From Picosynechococcus sp. PCC 7002 (GTDB lineage Bacteria; Cyanobacteriota; Cyanobacteriia; Cyanobacteriales; MRBY01): a stretch of 64,000 nt of DNA. Made by a program: the position numbers and the translations under genes. The notes under the pieces were generated by a model. The model searched no databases. It worked only from the letters and a program-made list of their open reading frames with translations, and was not told where the DNA came from. Below, piece after piece: positions 44,427-53,485 of this stretch (position 1 is its first letter; every line of letters starts with the position of its first letter). The stretch is taken from NCBI RefSeq assembly GCF_963860125.1, contig NZ_CAWLFA010000001.1, positions 1,488,001-1,552,000 on the forward strand, written 5' to 3'.

Positions 44427-45956
44427 CTACAACCGACGCCAACGGCGACCATCCCGATTAATCAAAAATTCCGCTTCTGTCGGTTCCCAAGTCCCCGCCT
44501 CATATTGGGGCACATTGCTAGGATCCGCTGGCCCATCCCACGCCGCTAGAGCTGGTGTCACCACACGCCAAGCCTCCTCCACCTCATCGGCCCGGGTAAA
44601 GAGAGTTTGATCACCGACCATACAATCCAAAAGCAGTCGGGTGTAAGCATCCTGGGTAGCCATAGCAAAGGATGTTCCATAGCTAAAGTCCATATCCACG
44701 CTGCGGGTTCTAATATCTGCGCCTGGCATCTTGGCCTCAAAGCGTAGGGAAATGCCCTCATTGGGTTGAATTCGCAGGGCCAGGGTATTGGGATTCGCCT
44801 GTTTTGCTGCCGATGGGAAGATCGCCAGGGGCACCTGCTTAAATTGAATCGCAATTTCTGAAACTTTCTTGGGCAAACGCTTGCCGGTGCGCAGATAGAA
44901 AGGCACCCCTTGCCAGCGCCAATTATCTACCATAAATTTCATCGCCACATAGGTAGGCGTCGTTGATTCGGGATTGACGCCGGATTCTTCCCGGTAACCG
45001 GGGACGGGTTTGCCTTTCATCCAACCGGCTTTGTATTGTCCTCGAATCGCTGATTTATCAAGATTATGGATATCGGCGAGGTGGGTGGCCTGTAATACCT
45101 TGGTTTTTTCGCTGCGAATACTGTCGGCATTTAAAGCATTGGGCGCTTCCATCGCCGTTAAACAAAACAGTTGCATCAGGTGATTTTGCAACATATCCCG
45201 CAGGGCGCCGGAGGTTTCATAGTAACCAGCACGATCTTCGACACCGACGGTTTCGGCGACGGTAATTTGCACGTGATCGACGTAATGGCGATTCCAGAGG
45301 GGTTCAAAGATGGCGTTGGCAAAGCGAAAGACCAATAGGTTTTGGACGGTTTCTTTACCAAGGTAGTGGTCGATGCGATAAACCTGTTCCTCACGGCAGA
45401 CGTTTTTAACGACATTGTTTAAAACTTGGGCAGAACTGAGATCTTTGCCAAAAGGTTTCTCAATGACGAGGCGGTGTTTGAGAGGATCATTGAGCATCCC
45501 AGCCGCCCCCAGATTTTTGATGCCAGGCGGGAAAAACTTCGGAGAGACCGCAAGGTAAAAGACGCGATTACCTCTGGTACCTCGTTTTTGATCGAGTTCG
45601 TCTAAAAAGGTTTTAAGTTTCTGGTAACTGTCGGGGTCGTCCATATTGCCGGAACAATAAAAAAGCCCTTCGGCAAAGTTGTTCCAGAGGTCTTCGCTGC
45701 CGATGCCGTCAGAAAATTCCTCAATGCCCTGGCGCATTTGTTCGCGGAAGTAATCGTGGCTCCAGTCCCGCCGAGCGACACCGACAATGGTGATCTCCGG
45801 TGGCAATAAATTATCTTTTTTGAGGGCGTAGAGGGAGGGAACGAGTTTACGCTGGGTGAGATCGCCGGATGCGCCAAAAATAACGATGATGAGGGGGTCT
45901 GGGGTGCGTTCTTGGCGGAGTCCGACTCTGAGGGGATTTTCTTGTAAGGCAACCAT
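44427..45956 (-). CDS. zwf: Glucose-6-phosphate 1-dehydrogenase
   Basis: First and regulated step of the oxidative pentose phosphate pathway, making NADPH and 6-phosphogluconolactone. 509 residues. The dinucleotide site IIVIFGASGDLTQRKLVPSLY is near the N terminus and the substrate-binding RIDHYLGKE motif follows. FRTGKRLPKK-like sequence (YLRTGKRLPKKVSEIAIQF) is present. In cyanobacteria it is regulated by OpcA and thioredoxin. It is 97 bp downstream of tal, in an order tal-zwf-opcA on the minus strand. Confidence 0.97.
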   Translation of the reverse strand: MVALQENPLRVGLRQERTPDPLIIVIFGASGDLTQRKLVPSLYALKKDNLLPPEITIVGVARRDWSHDYFREQMRQGIEEFSDGIGSEDLWNNFAEGLFYCSGNMDDPDSYQKLKTFLDELDQKRGTRGNRVFYLAVSPKFFPPGIKNLGAAGMLNDPLKHRLVIEKPFGKDLSSAQVLNNVVKNVCREEQVYRIDHYLGKETVQNLLVFRFANAIFEPLWNRHYVDHVQITVAETVGVEDRAGYYETSGALRDMLQNHLMQLFCLTAMEAPNALNADSIRSEKTKVLQATHLADIHNLDKSAIRGQYKAGWMKGKPVPGYREESGVNPESTTPTYVAMKFMVDNWRWQGVPFYLRTGKRLPKKVSEIAIQFKQVPLAIFPSAAKQANPNTLALRIQPNEGISLRFEAKMPGADIRTRSVDMDFSYGTSFAMATQDAYTRLLLDCMVGDQTLFTRADEVEEAWRVVTPALAAWDGPADPSNVPQYEAGTWEPTEAEFLINRDGRRWRRL

Positions 45957-46014
45957 AGGGCTGGATTTGAAGGAGCAATGGGGTAATTGGAAGGGGATTT
46001 TGATATCCCCGTAA

Positions 46015-46034
46015 CCCCCCTTTCAGAAGGGGGG
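46015..46034. repeat. C/G-stem intergenic repeat element, copy 2
   Basis: CCCCCCTT (46015-46022) and AAGGGGGG (46027-46034) form a perfect stem with a four-base loop, followed on the plus strand by C and seven T. It is near-identical to the element at 24607. It lies in the tal-zwf gap; read on the plus strand it would look like a terminator, but no plus-strand gene ends here. A second stem, GGGGAT/ATCCCC, is just upstream (45993-46010). Confidence 0.6.
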
Positions 46035-46053
46035 CTTTTTTTGGTGAGATGGG

Positions 46054-47199
46054 TTAAATAGTGGCCAATTGTTTGACTTTGGTTTCGAGGGAGTCCATGA
46101 GAGATTCAAAGGGTTTGATGAATTTTTCGATCCCTTCTTCGAGAAGTTCGGCCATTACAGCGTCAAGATCGATCGCCACGTCTTCGTCACCGAGGGCAGC
46201 AATGATTTGTCTAGCTTGTTCAACATTGGCGGTGATGCGGCTGGCGGGATCGCAGTGGTCGGCACAGGCTTCGATGGTGTCGGGGGGGAGGGTATTGACG
46301 GTGTCAGCCCCAACGAGTTCATCCACATACATTACATCGCTATAGTCGGGATTTTTGGTGCCGGTGCTGGCCCAGAGGAGTCGTTGGGGTTTCGCGCCTT
46401 TGGCGGCGAGGGCTTGCCAACGGTCGCTACTGAAAATCTCAAGGTAATGTTGGTAGGCAATTTTTGCGTTGGCGATCGCCACTTTTCCTTTGAGGCCGAT
46501 CAGCTTGCTGGCGACATCTTCGCTGACCCCGGATTTGATTTTGGCATCCAATTGATTGTCGATATTCACATCAATGCGGCTGAGGAAGAAGCTCGCGACG
46601 GAGGCAATTTTACTGATATCCTCGCCAGCGGCGGCCCGCTTTTCGAGTCCTTCGATGTAAGCCCAAGCAGTGTCAATGTAGGCTTGTACGGAGAAAAGCA
46701 GGGTGACATTCACGTTGATCCCTTCGGCGATCGCCTGGGTGACGGCGGGCAAACCTTCGGGGGTGCCGGGGATTTTGATCATTACGTTGGGACGACCAAT
46801 TTCCTTGAAATAGCGGCGGGCTTCTTTGATCGTGCTTTCGGTATCCTTGGCAATATTGGGGGGAACTTCAATGCTCACATAGCCATCGAGGGCGTCGGTC
46901 TTTTCGTAGACCCCAGCAAAAATATCACAGGCGTTGCTGATGTCCTCAAACACAATGGATTCATAAATTTCGAGGGTGGATTTTCCGGCCGCAATGCCCT
47001 GCTTGATCGCTTCGTCGTAAATTTCGTTGCCGGCGATCGCCTTTTCAAAAATCGCTGGATTAGAGGTAATCCCATGGATTCCCCGACTGTCGATCAATTG
47101 TGCCAATTCCCCAGAGGTGATTAAATCCCGACTGAGGTTATCCATCCAGATACTTTGACCATAGTCTTCAATATCAATAATCGGGTTTGCGGTAGCCAT
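46054..47199 (-). CDS. tal: Transaldolase
   Basis: Transfers a dihydroxyacetone unit between sugar phosphates in the non-oxidative pentose phosphate pathway. The 381-residue protein is of the long cyanobacterial/plant type (IWMDNLSRDLITSG, GITSNPAIFEKAI, NVMIKIPGTPEGLPA carrying the Schiff-base Lys, RLLWASTGTKNPDYSDVMYVDELVGADTVNTLP). The ATG follows AAAGGAG at about ten bases. A 351-codon frame on the opposite strand is a shadow. The genes tal, zwf and opcA form a metabolic unit. Confidence 0.95.
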   Translation of the reverse strand: MATANPIIDIEDYGQSIWMDNLSRDLITSGELAQLIDSRGIHGITSNPAIFEKAIAGNEIYDEAIKQGIAAGKSTLEIYESIVFEDISNACDIFAGVYEKTDALDGYVSIEVPPNIAKDTESTIKEARRYFKEIGRPNVMIKIPGTPEGLPAVTQAIAEGINVNVTLLFSVQAYIDTAWAYIEGLEKRAAAGEDISKIASVASFFLSRIDVNIDNQLDAKIKSGVSEDVASKLIGLKGKVAIANAKIAYQHYLEIFSSDRWQALAAKGAKPQRLLWASTGTKNPDYSDVMYVDELVGADTVNTLPPDTIEACADHCDPASRITANVEQARQIIAALGDEDVAIDLDAVMAELLEEGIEKFIKPFESLMDSLETKVKQLATI

Positions 47200-47638
47200 A
47201 GGTCATTACTCCTTTTGTGTGCGGCGATCGCCCCCAAGCTGCGGGTATTAATGTTTTGATACAGTGCGTGGGGGCACTACTCTCAACTTACAAGATCTTT
47301 TTAAAAGTGGCCGGGGATTGTTGAGGAAGTTTTCACTTTTTGAAAAAATCTTGACCTGATTTGTGAGGATTACCTCACCTCAAGGGCCGGAGTCTGGATT
47401 ACTGGGGCGAAAGAATTATTTTAAAGGCTGTTTTAAAACAGGTTAACTTTTCCCTAAAGCCTTGCTTTGCCCAGTGTTGTGACCAGAGAAAAGCTCTTTT
47501 TGGATGACGATCTCCCCTAACCCTTGGCATTTCTTAAACAAATATAAAATTACGTCTTAAGTAAAAATTTTTCTTTAGGAAAAAGCATTAAAACTTAAGA
47601 TTTCACCGCCTCGATTTTCGCTAGGTAAACAATGCCTA
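47200..47638. other. Intergenic region, 439 bp, with an operator-like palindrome
   Basis: Region between the tal start and the HlyD-type gene stop, both on the minus strand. GTGAGG-ATTA-CCTCAC (47363-47378) is a perfect 6-bp inverted repeat 164 bp upstream of tal. It holds no convincing gene. A HIP1 site is near 47223. Confidence 0.5.
47363..47378. promoter_or_regulatory. Candidate operator palindrome upstream of tal
   Basis: GTGAGG, four-base ATTA spacer, CCTCAC: perfect inverted repeat, a typical size for a dimeric repressor or activator site. It does not fit the NtcA consensus GTA-N8-TAC. The regulator is unknown. Confidence 0.4.
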
Positions 47639-49018
47639 TTAGAAGGGTTGGATTTCGATGGCGTCCCCATCTTTCAAATAAGGTGCTCCCTTCACCACCA
47701 GGCGATCGCCCGCTTGCAACCCCCCTAAAACTTCAATCTGATTGTCGTCTAAAAGTTCCCCAAGTTCGACGGTGACGGCGGTGACAGTATTGTCATCATT
47801 CACCCGGAAAACCGTTGCCTGATCGCCATCCTGGGGAATTACGGCTTCTGTCGGTACACCGATCCCCTGGGCCTGGGCCAGAATGATATTGCCCCGCAAA
47901 AACATCCCTGGCTTGAGGTCTGTCCCTGGGGGCAAACTAATTTTTAGGGTTGCCTGGCGGGATTGTCGGTCAACGGTGGGGACAATCTCTTGGATCTGCC
48001 CCGTGAGTTGAAGATTGGGATCGCGATCACTGGTAATCGCGACGGTTTGACCGATTTCGACCTGATTCAGTTGGGTTTCGGGAATGTTTGCTTCGAGTTC
48101 CAATTGCCCTGCTTCTAAAAGATTAAATAGTGGTTCATTGGCGGTACTGAGATCACCGAGTTGAGCGAATTTTTCGAGGATTTTACCGGGGCGCGGTGCC
48201 CGGACTTGGGTCTCCCGTAACCGGGTGGTCACTAGGCTAACCTGGGCCTGGGCCTGTTGTAGTTGGGCTTCTGCCTGGGCCAGGGTTTCAAGACGGGGGC
48301 CACGGCGCAATTCTTGCAGGCGTTGTTCGGCTTCCCGTAATGTGGCCTGATTTTGACTGACACTGGCGGCGGCACCATCGCGACGGGTGCGGGTTTCATC
48401 GAGGGTATCGGCGGCGATCGCCCCAGCTTCAAATAATTCTTGGTTCCGTTGTAGGCGTTGTTCGCTCAGCTTGAGATCCGCTTGGCTCCGACCGAGGGCC
48501 GCCCTGGCTTGGTTCACTTGTTCCTGGGCGCGGGCAAGTTCTTCGGAGCGGGCTCCGGCTCTGAGTTCGGCGAGGCGGGCTTGGGCTTGGGCGACCTGGG
48601 CTTGGGCTTGGCGGAGTTCTGCCTGGAGGGTGGCATTATCCAGTTGGGCCAGCAGTTGACCGGCTTGGACATTGTCCCCTTCATCCACCAGGAGATTGGT
48701 GATCTGGAGACCCGAACGGGCCGCCGTAACCGCTACGATCTCGGCGGGGGTGACGGTACCCACAATGGCCATGGTTTTGGCGATCGCCTGGGGTTCGAGG
48801 GTCAAGGTCGTGACAGCTCGCCCAGGGGCTTGATTGGGATTTGTCGTTGGGGCGGATGAGGTTTCTTCCGGTTGGGAGCTGGAAAATTGCCCCCCCACAT
48901 AGGTGGCGATCGCCCCGATCAAAATTCCGACCACCAAACCAAGCCAGGGTAGCCGCTTCGATTGAGAGGTGATCGCTGGATTATCAGTCGGATCTGGTTT
49001 CGGGGCGAGTTGGGTCAC
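47639..49018 (-). CDS. HlyD/RND-type periplasmic adaptor (membrane fusion protein)
   Basis: About 460 residues. One membrane segment near the N terminus (LGLVVGILIGAIATYVGG) is followed by a lipoyl-like half (AARSGLQITNLLVDEGDNVQAGQLLAQLD), a long Ala/Gln/Glu-rich coiled coil (residues about 130-270), the second lipoyl half (VRAPRPGKILEKFAQLGDLSTANEPLF) and a beta-barrel (LDATxP-like part SDRDPNLQLTGQIQEIVPTVDRQSRQ). It would link an inner-membrane pump to an outer-membrane channel. No pump gene is next to it. The start is probably the GTG at 49018; upstream sequence in frame is AT-rich and unlike coding DNA. Confidence 0.82.
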   Translation of the reverse strand: MTQLAPKPDPTDNPAITSQSKRLPWLGLVVGILIGAIATYVGGQFSSSQPEETSSAPTTNPNQAPGRAVTTLTLEPQAIAKTMAIVGTVTPAEIVAVTAARSGLQITNLLVDEGDNVQAGQLLAQLDNATLQAELRQAQAQVAQAQARLAELRAGARSEELARAQEQVNQARAALGRSQADLKLSEQRLQRNQELFEAGAIAADTLDETRTRRDGAAASVSQNQATLREAEQRLQELRRGPRLETLAQAEAQLQQAQAQVSLVTTRLRETQVRAPRPGKILEKFAQLGDLSTANEPLFNLLEAGQLELEANIPETQLNQVEIGQTVAITSDRDPNLQLTGQIQEIVPTVDRQSRQATLKISLPPGTDLKPGMFLRGNIILAQAQGIGVPTEAVIPQDGDQATVFRVNDDNTVTAVTVELGELLDDNQIEVLGGLQAGDRLVVKGAPYLKDGDAIEIQPF

Positions 49019-49194
49019 GATGGGATATTTGTAATATTGCTTAATAATTATCTTAAAAAATTTTGGGCTGATTTGGTGGCTTTCGCCAGAAGTCCCTGGC
49101 AACTTGGGTGACAACCTACCCCGAAAGTTACAGTAGCGGCCCCCGTCCGCCGAAAAGGAGTGTCAAAATATAAACATTGTCTTAAATTTTCTCC

Positions 49195-49821
49195 ATGACC
49201 CTTGAGTTGATTTCCCTAGAAACCCTGCAAACCCTCGTCACAGAATATGGCTATTGGTCTGTTTTTATCGGCATCGGCCTGGAAAATATGGGTATCCCCC
49301 TCCCCGGAGAAGCGTTAACCCTGCTGGGGGGCTTTTTTGCCGGGAGTGGCGAGCTGCAATACCGCTGGGTTTTGTGTGGGGCGATCGCCGGATCATTCAT
49401 CGGCAATAATATCGGCTACCTGGTGGGAAAGTGGGGTGGGTTGCCGCTGCTCCAGAAAGTAGCCCATTTTTTTAAAATTAGTGACGAAAAGCTCGCCGAA
49501 ACTAAACAAAAGTTTTTAGAAAATGCTCCTAAAGCTGTTTTTATTGGTCGGTTTATCACCTTTTTTCGGATTTTTGCCGCTCCCTTCGCCGGCATTGTGG
49601 GGATGGCCTGGCCGATCTTTCTGTTGTGCAATTTAGCGGGGGCGATCGCCTGGGGAACAGTGACGGTGACACTCCCCTATTTCCTCGGACGCATCATGCC
49701 CCTGGCGGATGTGTTGCGGTTCATGGCGAAATTCGGTCTCCTTGTTTTTGCCTTCGTCGCAGCCTGGATTATTGTTCCCCTGTGGTTGGAGTATCGCCCC
49801 CGCAACCAACCAGAAAAATAA
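49195..49821 (+). CDS. DedA family membrane protein
   Basis: A 208-residue protein with the DedA/SNARE-associated domain: ENMGIPLPGEALTLLGGFFAGSG, then PGxxLGxxxGYxxG-like GNNIGYLVGKWGG, and FIGRFITFFRIFAAPFAGIVGM with the conserved Arg. About five hydrophobic segments. Recent work ascribes undecaprenyl-phosphate or phospholipid flipping to the family. It is divergent from the HlyD-type gene and has no operon partner. Confidence 0.88.
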   Translation: MTLELISLETLQTLVTEYGYWSVFIGIGLENMGIPLPGEALTLLGGFFAGSGELQYRWVLCGAIAGSFIGNNIGYLVGKWGGLPLLQKVAHFFKISDEKLAETKQKFLENAPKAVFIGRFITFFRIFAAPFAGIVGMAWPIFLLCNLAGAIAWGTVTVTLPYFLGRIMPLADVLRFMAKFGLLVFAFVAAWIIVPLWLEYRPRNQPEK

Positions 49822-49930
49822 GCCGCGATAAGCAAGTTTTCGCGTTTACCCCAGCAAGCCGCAATCTGACCAGATTAACTAGCAGAAAAATTGCGCGCTA
49901 GTCACCCCTAATGATTCAGTGGATAGTCTC

Positions 49931-50929
49931 TTAGCTCAAAGCACCACCACAACTCGAGCCACTTCCCGCTGTGCAACCATAACAATAGGGTTTCGTCGCC
50001 ACCGTTTCAATGACATCTAAGGATTCTGCCTCTAGGAGGTGCCGCACCGTTACCGGTTGGCCGTCGGGAGTGCGGGCTGGGAGAGATTCCATCTGGTTAA
50101 AATCACAATCGAAAATATTGCCTTCATAATCCACAGAAAGCTGGCTACGACACATGAGATTAGGCACTGTCGTCCCGTTGTGATGTGCCGCCAAAAAGCT
50201 GAGATAGGGTTTATAGAGCGCGTGGGCCTGGAGATAATTTTTTACGCGGCCAATGGGTAAATTTGTGATCGTAAACAGGTGATTAAACTGAATTTGAAAA
50301 TGGCGTGCTAAATAAGCTTTGTAATCCTGTTCTAGGGCCGCTTGATTGGGCGTGAGGGAAAAGTCTTGGTTTCGGGGCACGGGCGGATTGTAAACTAAAT
50401 CCAAGACTAGGGCGGGATCTCGACCATAACCCAAGGCATTTAATTTTTGTAGGGCCGCAATGGAATCTTGGTACACTCCCGCACCCCGTTGGCGATCGAC
50501 GTTATCTTCTAAATAACAGGGCAGGGAAGCCACCACTCGCACCTGATTTTCTGCAAAATAGGTGGGTAAATCTTCGTACCCAGGCACGAAAAAAATGGTT
50601 AGGTTTGAGCGCACAATCACATCTTTCCCTGTTTCCCGTGCTGCAGCCACCAGTTGCCTAAACCCATCGTGCATTTCCGGCGCTCCCCCCGTGAGATCCA
50701 CCGTTTGAATTTGGGGGAAGGTGCGAATCAGTTGGATCAATTGGGCACAAATTTCTGGGCTGAGTGCCTCGGTGCGCTTCGGGCTGGCCTCAACATGGCA
50801 ATGGGTGCAGGCGAGGTTACATTTTTTGCCGAGGTTAATTTGGAGAGTGTTGATAGGGGTTTTGCTTAGGGGTTGACCCAAGGTTTTCTGAAAAGCGGGG
50901 ATGGTGGTTTGGGTTGGGGTTTGAACCAT
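49931..50929 (-). CDS. arsS: Arsenosugar biosynthesis radical SAM protein ArsS
   Basis: Radical SAM enzyme that adds a 5'-deoxyadenosyl group to methylated arsenite on the way to arsenosugars. The 332-residue protein binds [4Fe-4S] at C37, C41 and C44 (KKCNLACTHCHVEASP). The C-terminal tail CYGCTAGSGSSCGGAL is the Cys-rich DUF3641 mark of the ArsS family. It follows the methyltransferase gene by 36 bp on the same strand, the usual arsM-arsS order. Confidence 0.88.
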   Translation of the reverse strand: MVQTPTQTTIPAFQKTLGQPLSKTPINTLQINLGKKCNLACTHCHVEASPKRTEALSPEICAQLIQLIRTFPQIQTVDLTGGAPEMHDGFRQLVAAARETGKDVIVRSNLTIFFVPGYEDLPTYFAENQVRVVASLPCYLEDNVDRQRGAGVYQDSIAALQKLNALGYGRDPALVLDLVYNPPVPRNQDFSLTPNQAALEQDYKAYLARHFQIQFNHLFTITNLPIGRVKNYLQAHALYKPYLSFLAAHHNGTTVPNLMCRSQLSVDYEGNIFDCDFNQMESLPARTPDGQPVTVRHLLEAESLDVIETVATKPYCYGCTAGSGSSCGGALS

Positions 50930-50965
50930 GGTGATTGGGATAACAGAACAGGGATGAATTTTTAG

Positions 50966-52153
50966 TTAACAGCAACTATCGGTGCGACAACAGGCGGCGT
51001 CTTCAGTCAGTTGGGTGAGCTGGTAATCTGCGCCCTTGGTCTCCTGGGGATCACGGCGGGCCTCTGGGTGACAGTTAAATGGGGCGGCTGTTTCCAGAGG
51101 AATTGCTTGGTAGGGGGCAACGGGGATAAATTGCCCGGCATAGGGGCCATCGGGATTCGTCAGGCGCTGAAAGGTTTGATCGCACACGGCCATTCTTTCA
51201 CCTCGAAAATAGGTGCGACCCGCATCATCTTGGATCTGCTTCCATGGGCCTTTGTAAATGACGGCTTGGTGCCGTTCGCGACCAATTGCTTTTTCGCCTT
51301 TATAGGCCCGGACGGTCATAGAGCGAAATTCGATGCCATCAATAGTCTGCCAGGGTTCAGCCCCGTAATTAAGGATTTCAACGCTAGAAAAACCCGCCGC
51401 CTCAAACATTTGCAAAAACTCAGCTTCTAGAAAAGCGCCAGCAATGCAACCACTCCATAGCTCTGGATCATTGAGGATTTTTTCGGTGGGTGGCTCATCA
51501 CAGACAATATCCGAGATAACGGCGCGGCCCCCTTTTTTCAGAACCCGGTGGATTTCCTGGAACAGTTGTTGTTTATCACGGGGTTTGACGAGGTTTAAAA
51601 CACAGTTGGAGATCACAAGGTCAATGCTCTCGTCGGCAATTAGGGGGGATGTTGCCCGGAGGCGATCGCCTTCTATTTCATAGCGGGCAATATCTTCTAA
51701 GGTGATAATGGGATTTGCCTGGAGCCACGCCTGGAGCGGCTCGAGGGGGAGTTTGAGGTCTTGGATTTTCCCTTTGACAAATTCGGTATTCTGGAAGCCA
51801 ATTTTCGTGGCGATCGCCCCTTGATATTTGCGGGCGAGATTTAACATCACATCATTAAAATCAACGCCAATCACCTTCCCCGTCGGCCCCACTTTTTGGG
51901 CGACCATGTAGCAATTTTTGCCAGCTCCACACCCCAGATCAAGGACGGTATCTCCTGGGATTGCATAGCGAGTCGGATCACCACAGCCGTAATCCTTCGT
52001 CAAAATTTCATCGGGAATCACATCCAGATAATGGATATCCTGGTATTCCGTCGGGCAACACAGACTGGGTTCGTGGGTCTGGGCTCCCGCTTGGTAGCGA
52101 CTGAGAACCGCATTCTCCACATCGTAAGTCGGTGTAATACTTTGTTCGGGCAT
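50966..52153 (-). CDS. arsM: Arsenite methyltransferase ArsM
   Basis: SAM-dependent methylation of As(III). The SAM site is TVLDLGCGAGKNCYMVAQKVG, and VIGVDFNDVML follows. As(III)-binding cysteines fit the motifs SNCVLNLVKP and SGCIAGAFLEAE, with further Cys at SLCCPTEY and YGCGDP. The C-terminal extension ends in CCRTDSCC, an extra metal-binding tail. The ATG at 52153 (MPEQSITPTYD) is chosen; an upstream ATG pair would start inside the putative operator. Together with arsS it forms an arsenic detoxification operon. Confidence 0.85.
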   Translation of the reverse strand: MPEQSITPTYDVENAVLSRYQAGAQTHEPSLCCPTEYQDIHYLDVIPDEILTKDYGCGDPTRYAIPGDTVLDLGCGAGKNCYMVAQKVGPTGKVIGVDFNDVMLNLARKYQGAIATKIGFQNTEFVKGKIQDLKLPLEPLQAWLQANPIITLEDIARYEIEGDRLRATSPLIADESIDLVISNCVLNLVKPRDKQQLFQEIHRVLKKGGRAVISDIVCDEPPTEKILNDPELWSGCIAGAFLEAEFLQMFEAAGFSSVEILNYGAEPWQTIDGIEFRSMTVRAYKGEKAIGRERHQAVIYKGPWKQIQDDAGRTYFRGERMAVCDQTFQRLTNPDGPYAGQFIPVAPYQAIPLETAAPFNCHPEARRDPQETKGADYQLTQLTEDAACCRTDSCC

Positions 52154-52190
52154 TGGTGAGTTTTGACCCCAGATCAGCGCGTATGTGTTG

Positions 52191-52207
52191 ATCATCATAT
52201 CGATGAT
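52191..52207. promoter_or_regulatory. Candidate operator upstream of arsM-arsS
   Basis: ATCATC-ATATC-GATGAT, a perfect 6-bp inverted repeat with a five-base spacer, 38 bp upstream of the arsM ATG. Size and location suit an ArsR/SmtB-type repressor, but no arsR gene is in the window. Confidence 0.4.
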
Positions 52208-52338
52208 TTATGAAAATCACCTGAGTCAATGGCGCAAATACAGCTAAATCACCTGAATTTCTCCACCATCGGTTAACCTTTGACCCTATGTTTGCCCCTC
52301 GGTTCTTGCCTACAATGGGAAAGAATTTTTAAGTTTAA

Positions 52339-53469
52339 ATGTTGCCTTCCCCCATGACCTCAAACGCTGCCCCCGTTGGAACTGACTTTGATCGTGCCAT
52401 GATGCAACGCTGTATTACGTTAGCAAAGCAGGCAGCCGGAAAAACCGCCCCCAACCCAATGGTGGGTGCTGTGGTCGTTCAGGATCAAAAAATTATTGGC
52501 GAAGGATTTCACCCAGGGGCAGGTCAACCCCATGCAGAGGTGTTTGCGCTCCGGGAGGCAGGGGCAGCGGCTCAAGGGGCAACGCTCTATGTCAGCCTAG
52601 AACCCTGTAACCACCACGGCAGAACACCCCCCTGTAGTCAAGCTGTGGTCAAAGCGGGCATCTCTAAGGTCGTAGTCGGCATGGTCGATCCGAATCCTTT
52701 AGTGGCAGGGGGCGGTTTAAAAACCCTCACGGATGCGGGCATCGAAGTCGTAACGGGTGTTGAAGAGGCCGCTTGTCGGGCCTTAAATGCGGGTTTTGTT
52801 TGGCGGATGGTGCATCAGCGTCCCCTCGGCATTTTGAAGTATGCCATGACCCTCGATGGAAAAATTGCCACAACCACGGGCCACAGTGCTTGGATTACTC
52901 ACCAGGAAACCCGCAACCAGGTCTATGATCTTCGTTCCCAGTGTGATGCAGTGGTTGTCGGGGGAAATACGGTACGCCTGGATGATCCCTATTTAACGAC
53001 CCATGGTACCGCTGACCATAATCCTTTGCGCATTGTTGTGAGCCAAACTTTAACCCTGCCCCGCGATCGCCATTTGTGGGATGTGACCGCTGCGCCGACG
53101 GTGGTTTTAACCCAGGCCACAGCGAATCCAGAAATGCAGGCTTTCCTCCGGCAACAGGGAGTAGAAGTGGTACACCTTGATCCGGTTTCCCCTGAGGGCG
53201 TGATGCAATATCTCTACGACCGGGGGTGTTTGCAGGTGTTGTGGGAATGTGGCGGTACCCTCGCGGCGGCGGCGATCGCCTCTGGCAGTATTCAGAAAGT
53301 GATGGCTTTCATCGCCCCGAAAATTATTGGTGGGCAAGGGGCACCGACACCCGTGGGAAATTTGGGTCTGACGCTCATGGACGAGGCGATCACCCTCGAA
53401 AATGTTCAACTTCAATCCATCGGCCATGATTTTCTGTTAACAGGCGATCTCCCCAATTTGAAAAAATAA
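52339..53469 (+). CDS. ribD: Bifunctional riboflavin biosynthesis protein RibD (deaminase/reductase)
   Basis: Makes 5-amino-6-ribitylaminouracil phosphate from the pyrimidine product of RibA. The N-terminal zinc deaminase domain has H65 and E67 (PHAEVFALREA), C90 and C99 (LEPCNHHGRTPPC). The C-terminal reductase domain begins near 165 with ILKYAMTLDGKIATTTGHSAWIT and has VVVGGNTVRLDDPYLT and LWECGGTLAAAAIASG. Length 376 is standard. Divergent from arsM, convergent with the Uma2 gene. Confidence 0.95.
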   Translation: MLPSPMTSNAAPVGTDFDRAMMQRCITLAKQAAGKTAPNPMVGAVVVQDQKIIGEGFHPGAGQPHAEVFALREAGAAAQGATLYVSLEPCNHHGRTPPCSQAVVKAGISKVVVGMVDPNPLVAGGGLKTLTDAGIEVVTGVEEAACRALNAGFVWRMVHQRPLGILKYAMTLDGKIATTTGHSAWITHQETRNQVYDLRSQCDAVVVGGNTVRLDDPYLTTHGTADHNPLRIVVSQTLTLPRDRHLWDVTAAPTVVLTQATANPEMQAFLRQQGVEVVHLDPVSPEGVMQYLYDRGCLQVLWECGGTLAAAAIASGSIQKVMAFIAPKIIGGQGAPTPVGNLGLTLMDEAITLENVQLQSIGHDFLLTGDLPNLKK

Positions 53470-53485
53470 TTTGTCGCACTAGGCT

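Noticed and set aside
46015..46042. Plus-strand terminator in the tal-zwf gap
   Set aside because: The stem and T run look like a terminator on the plus strand, but no plus-strand gene ends there; it is better read as a dispersed repeat.
46069..47124. Long open frame antisense to tal (351 codons)
   Set aside because: Gly/Phe/Asp-rich translation typical of a shadow frame; tal on the other strand is unambiguous.
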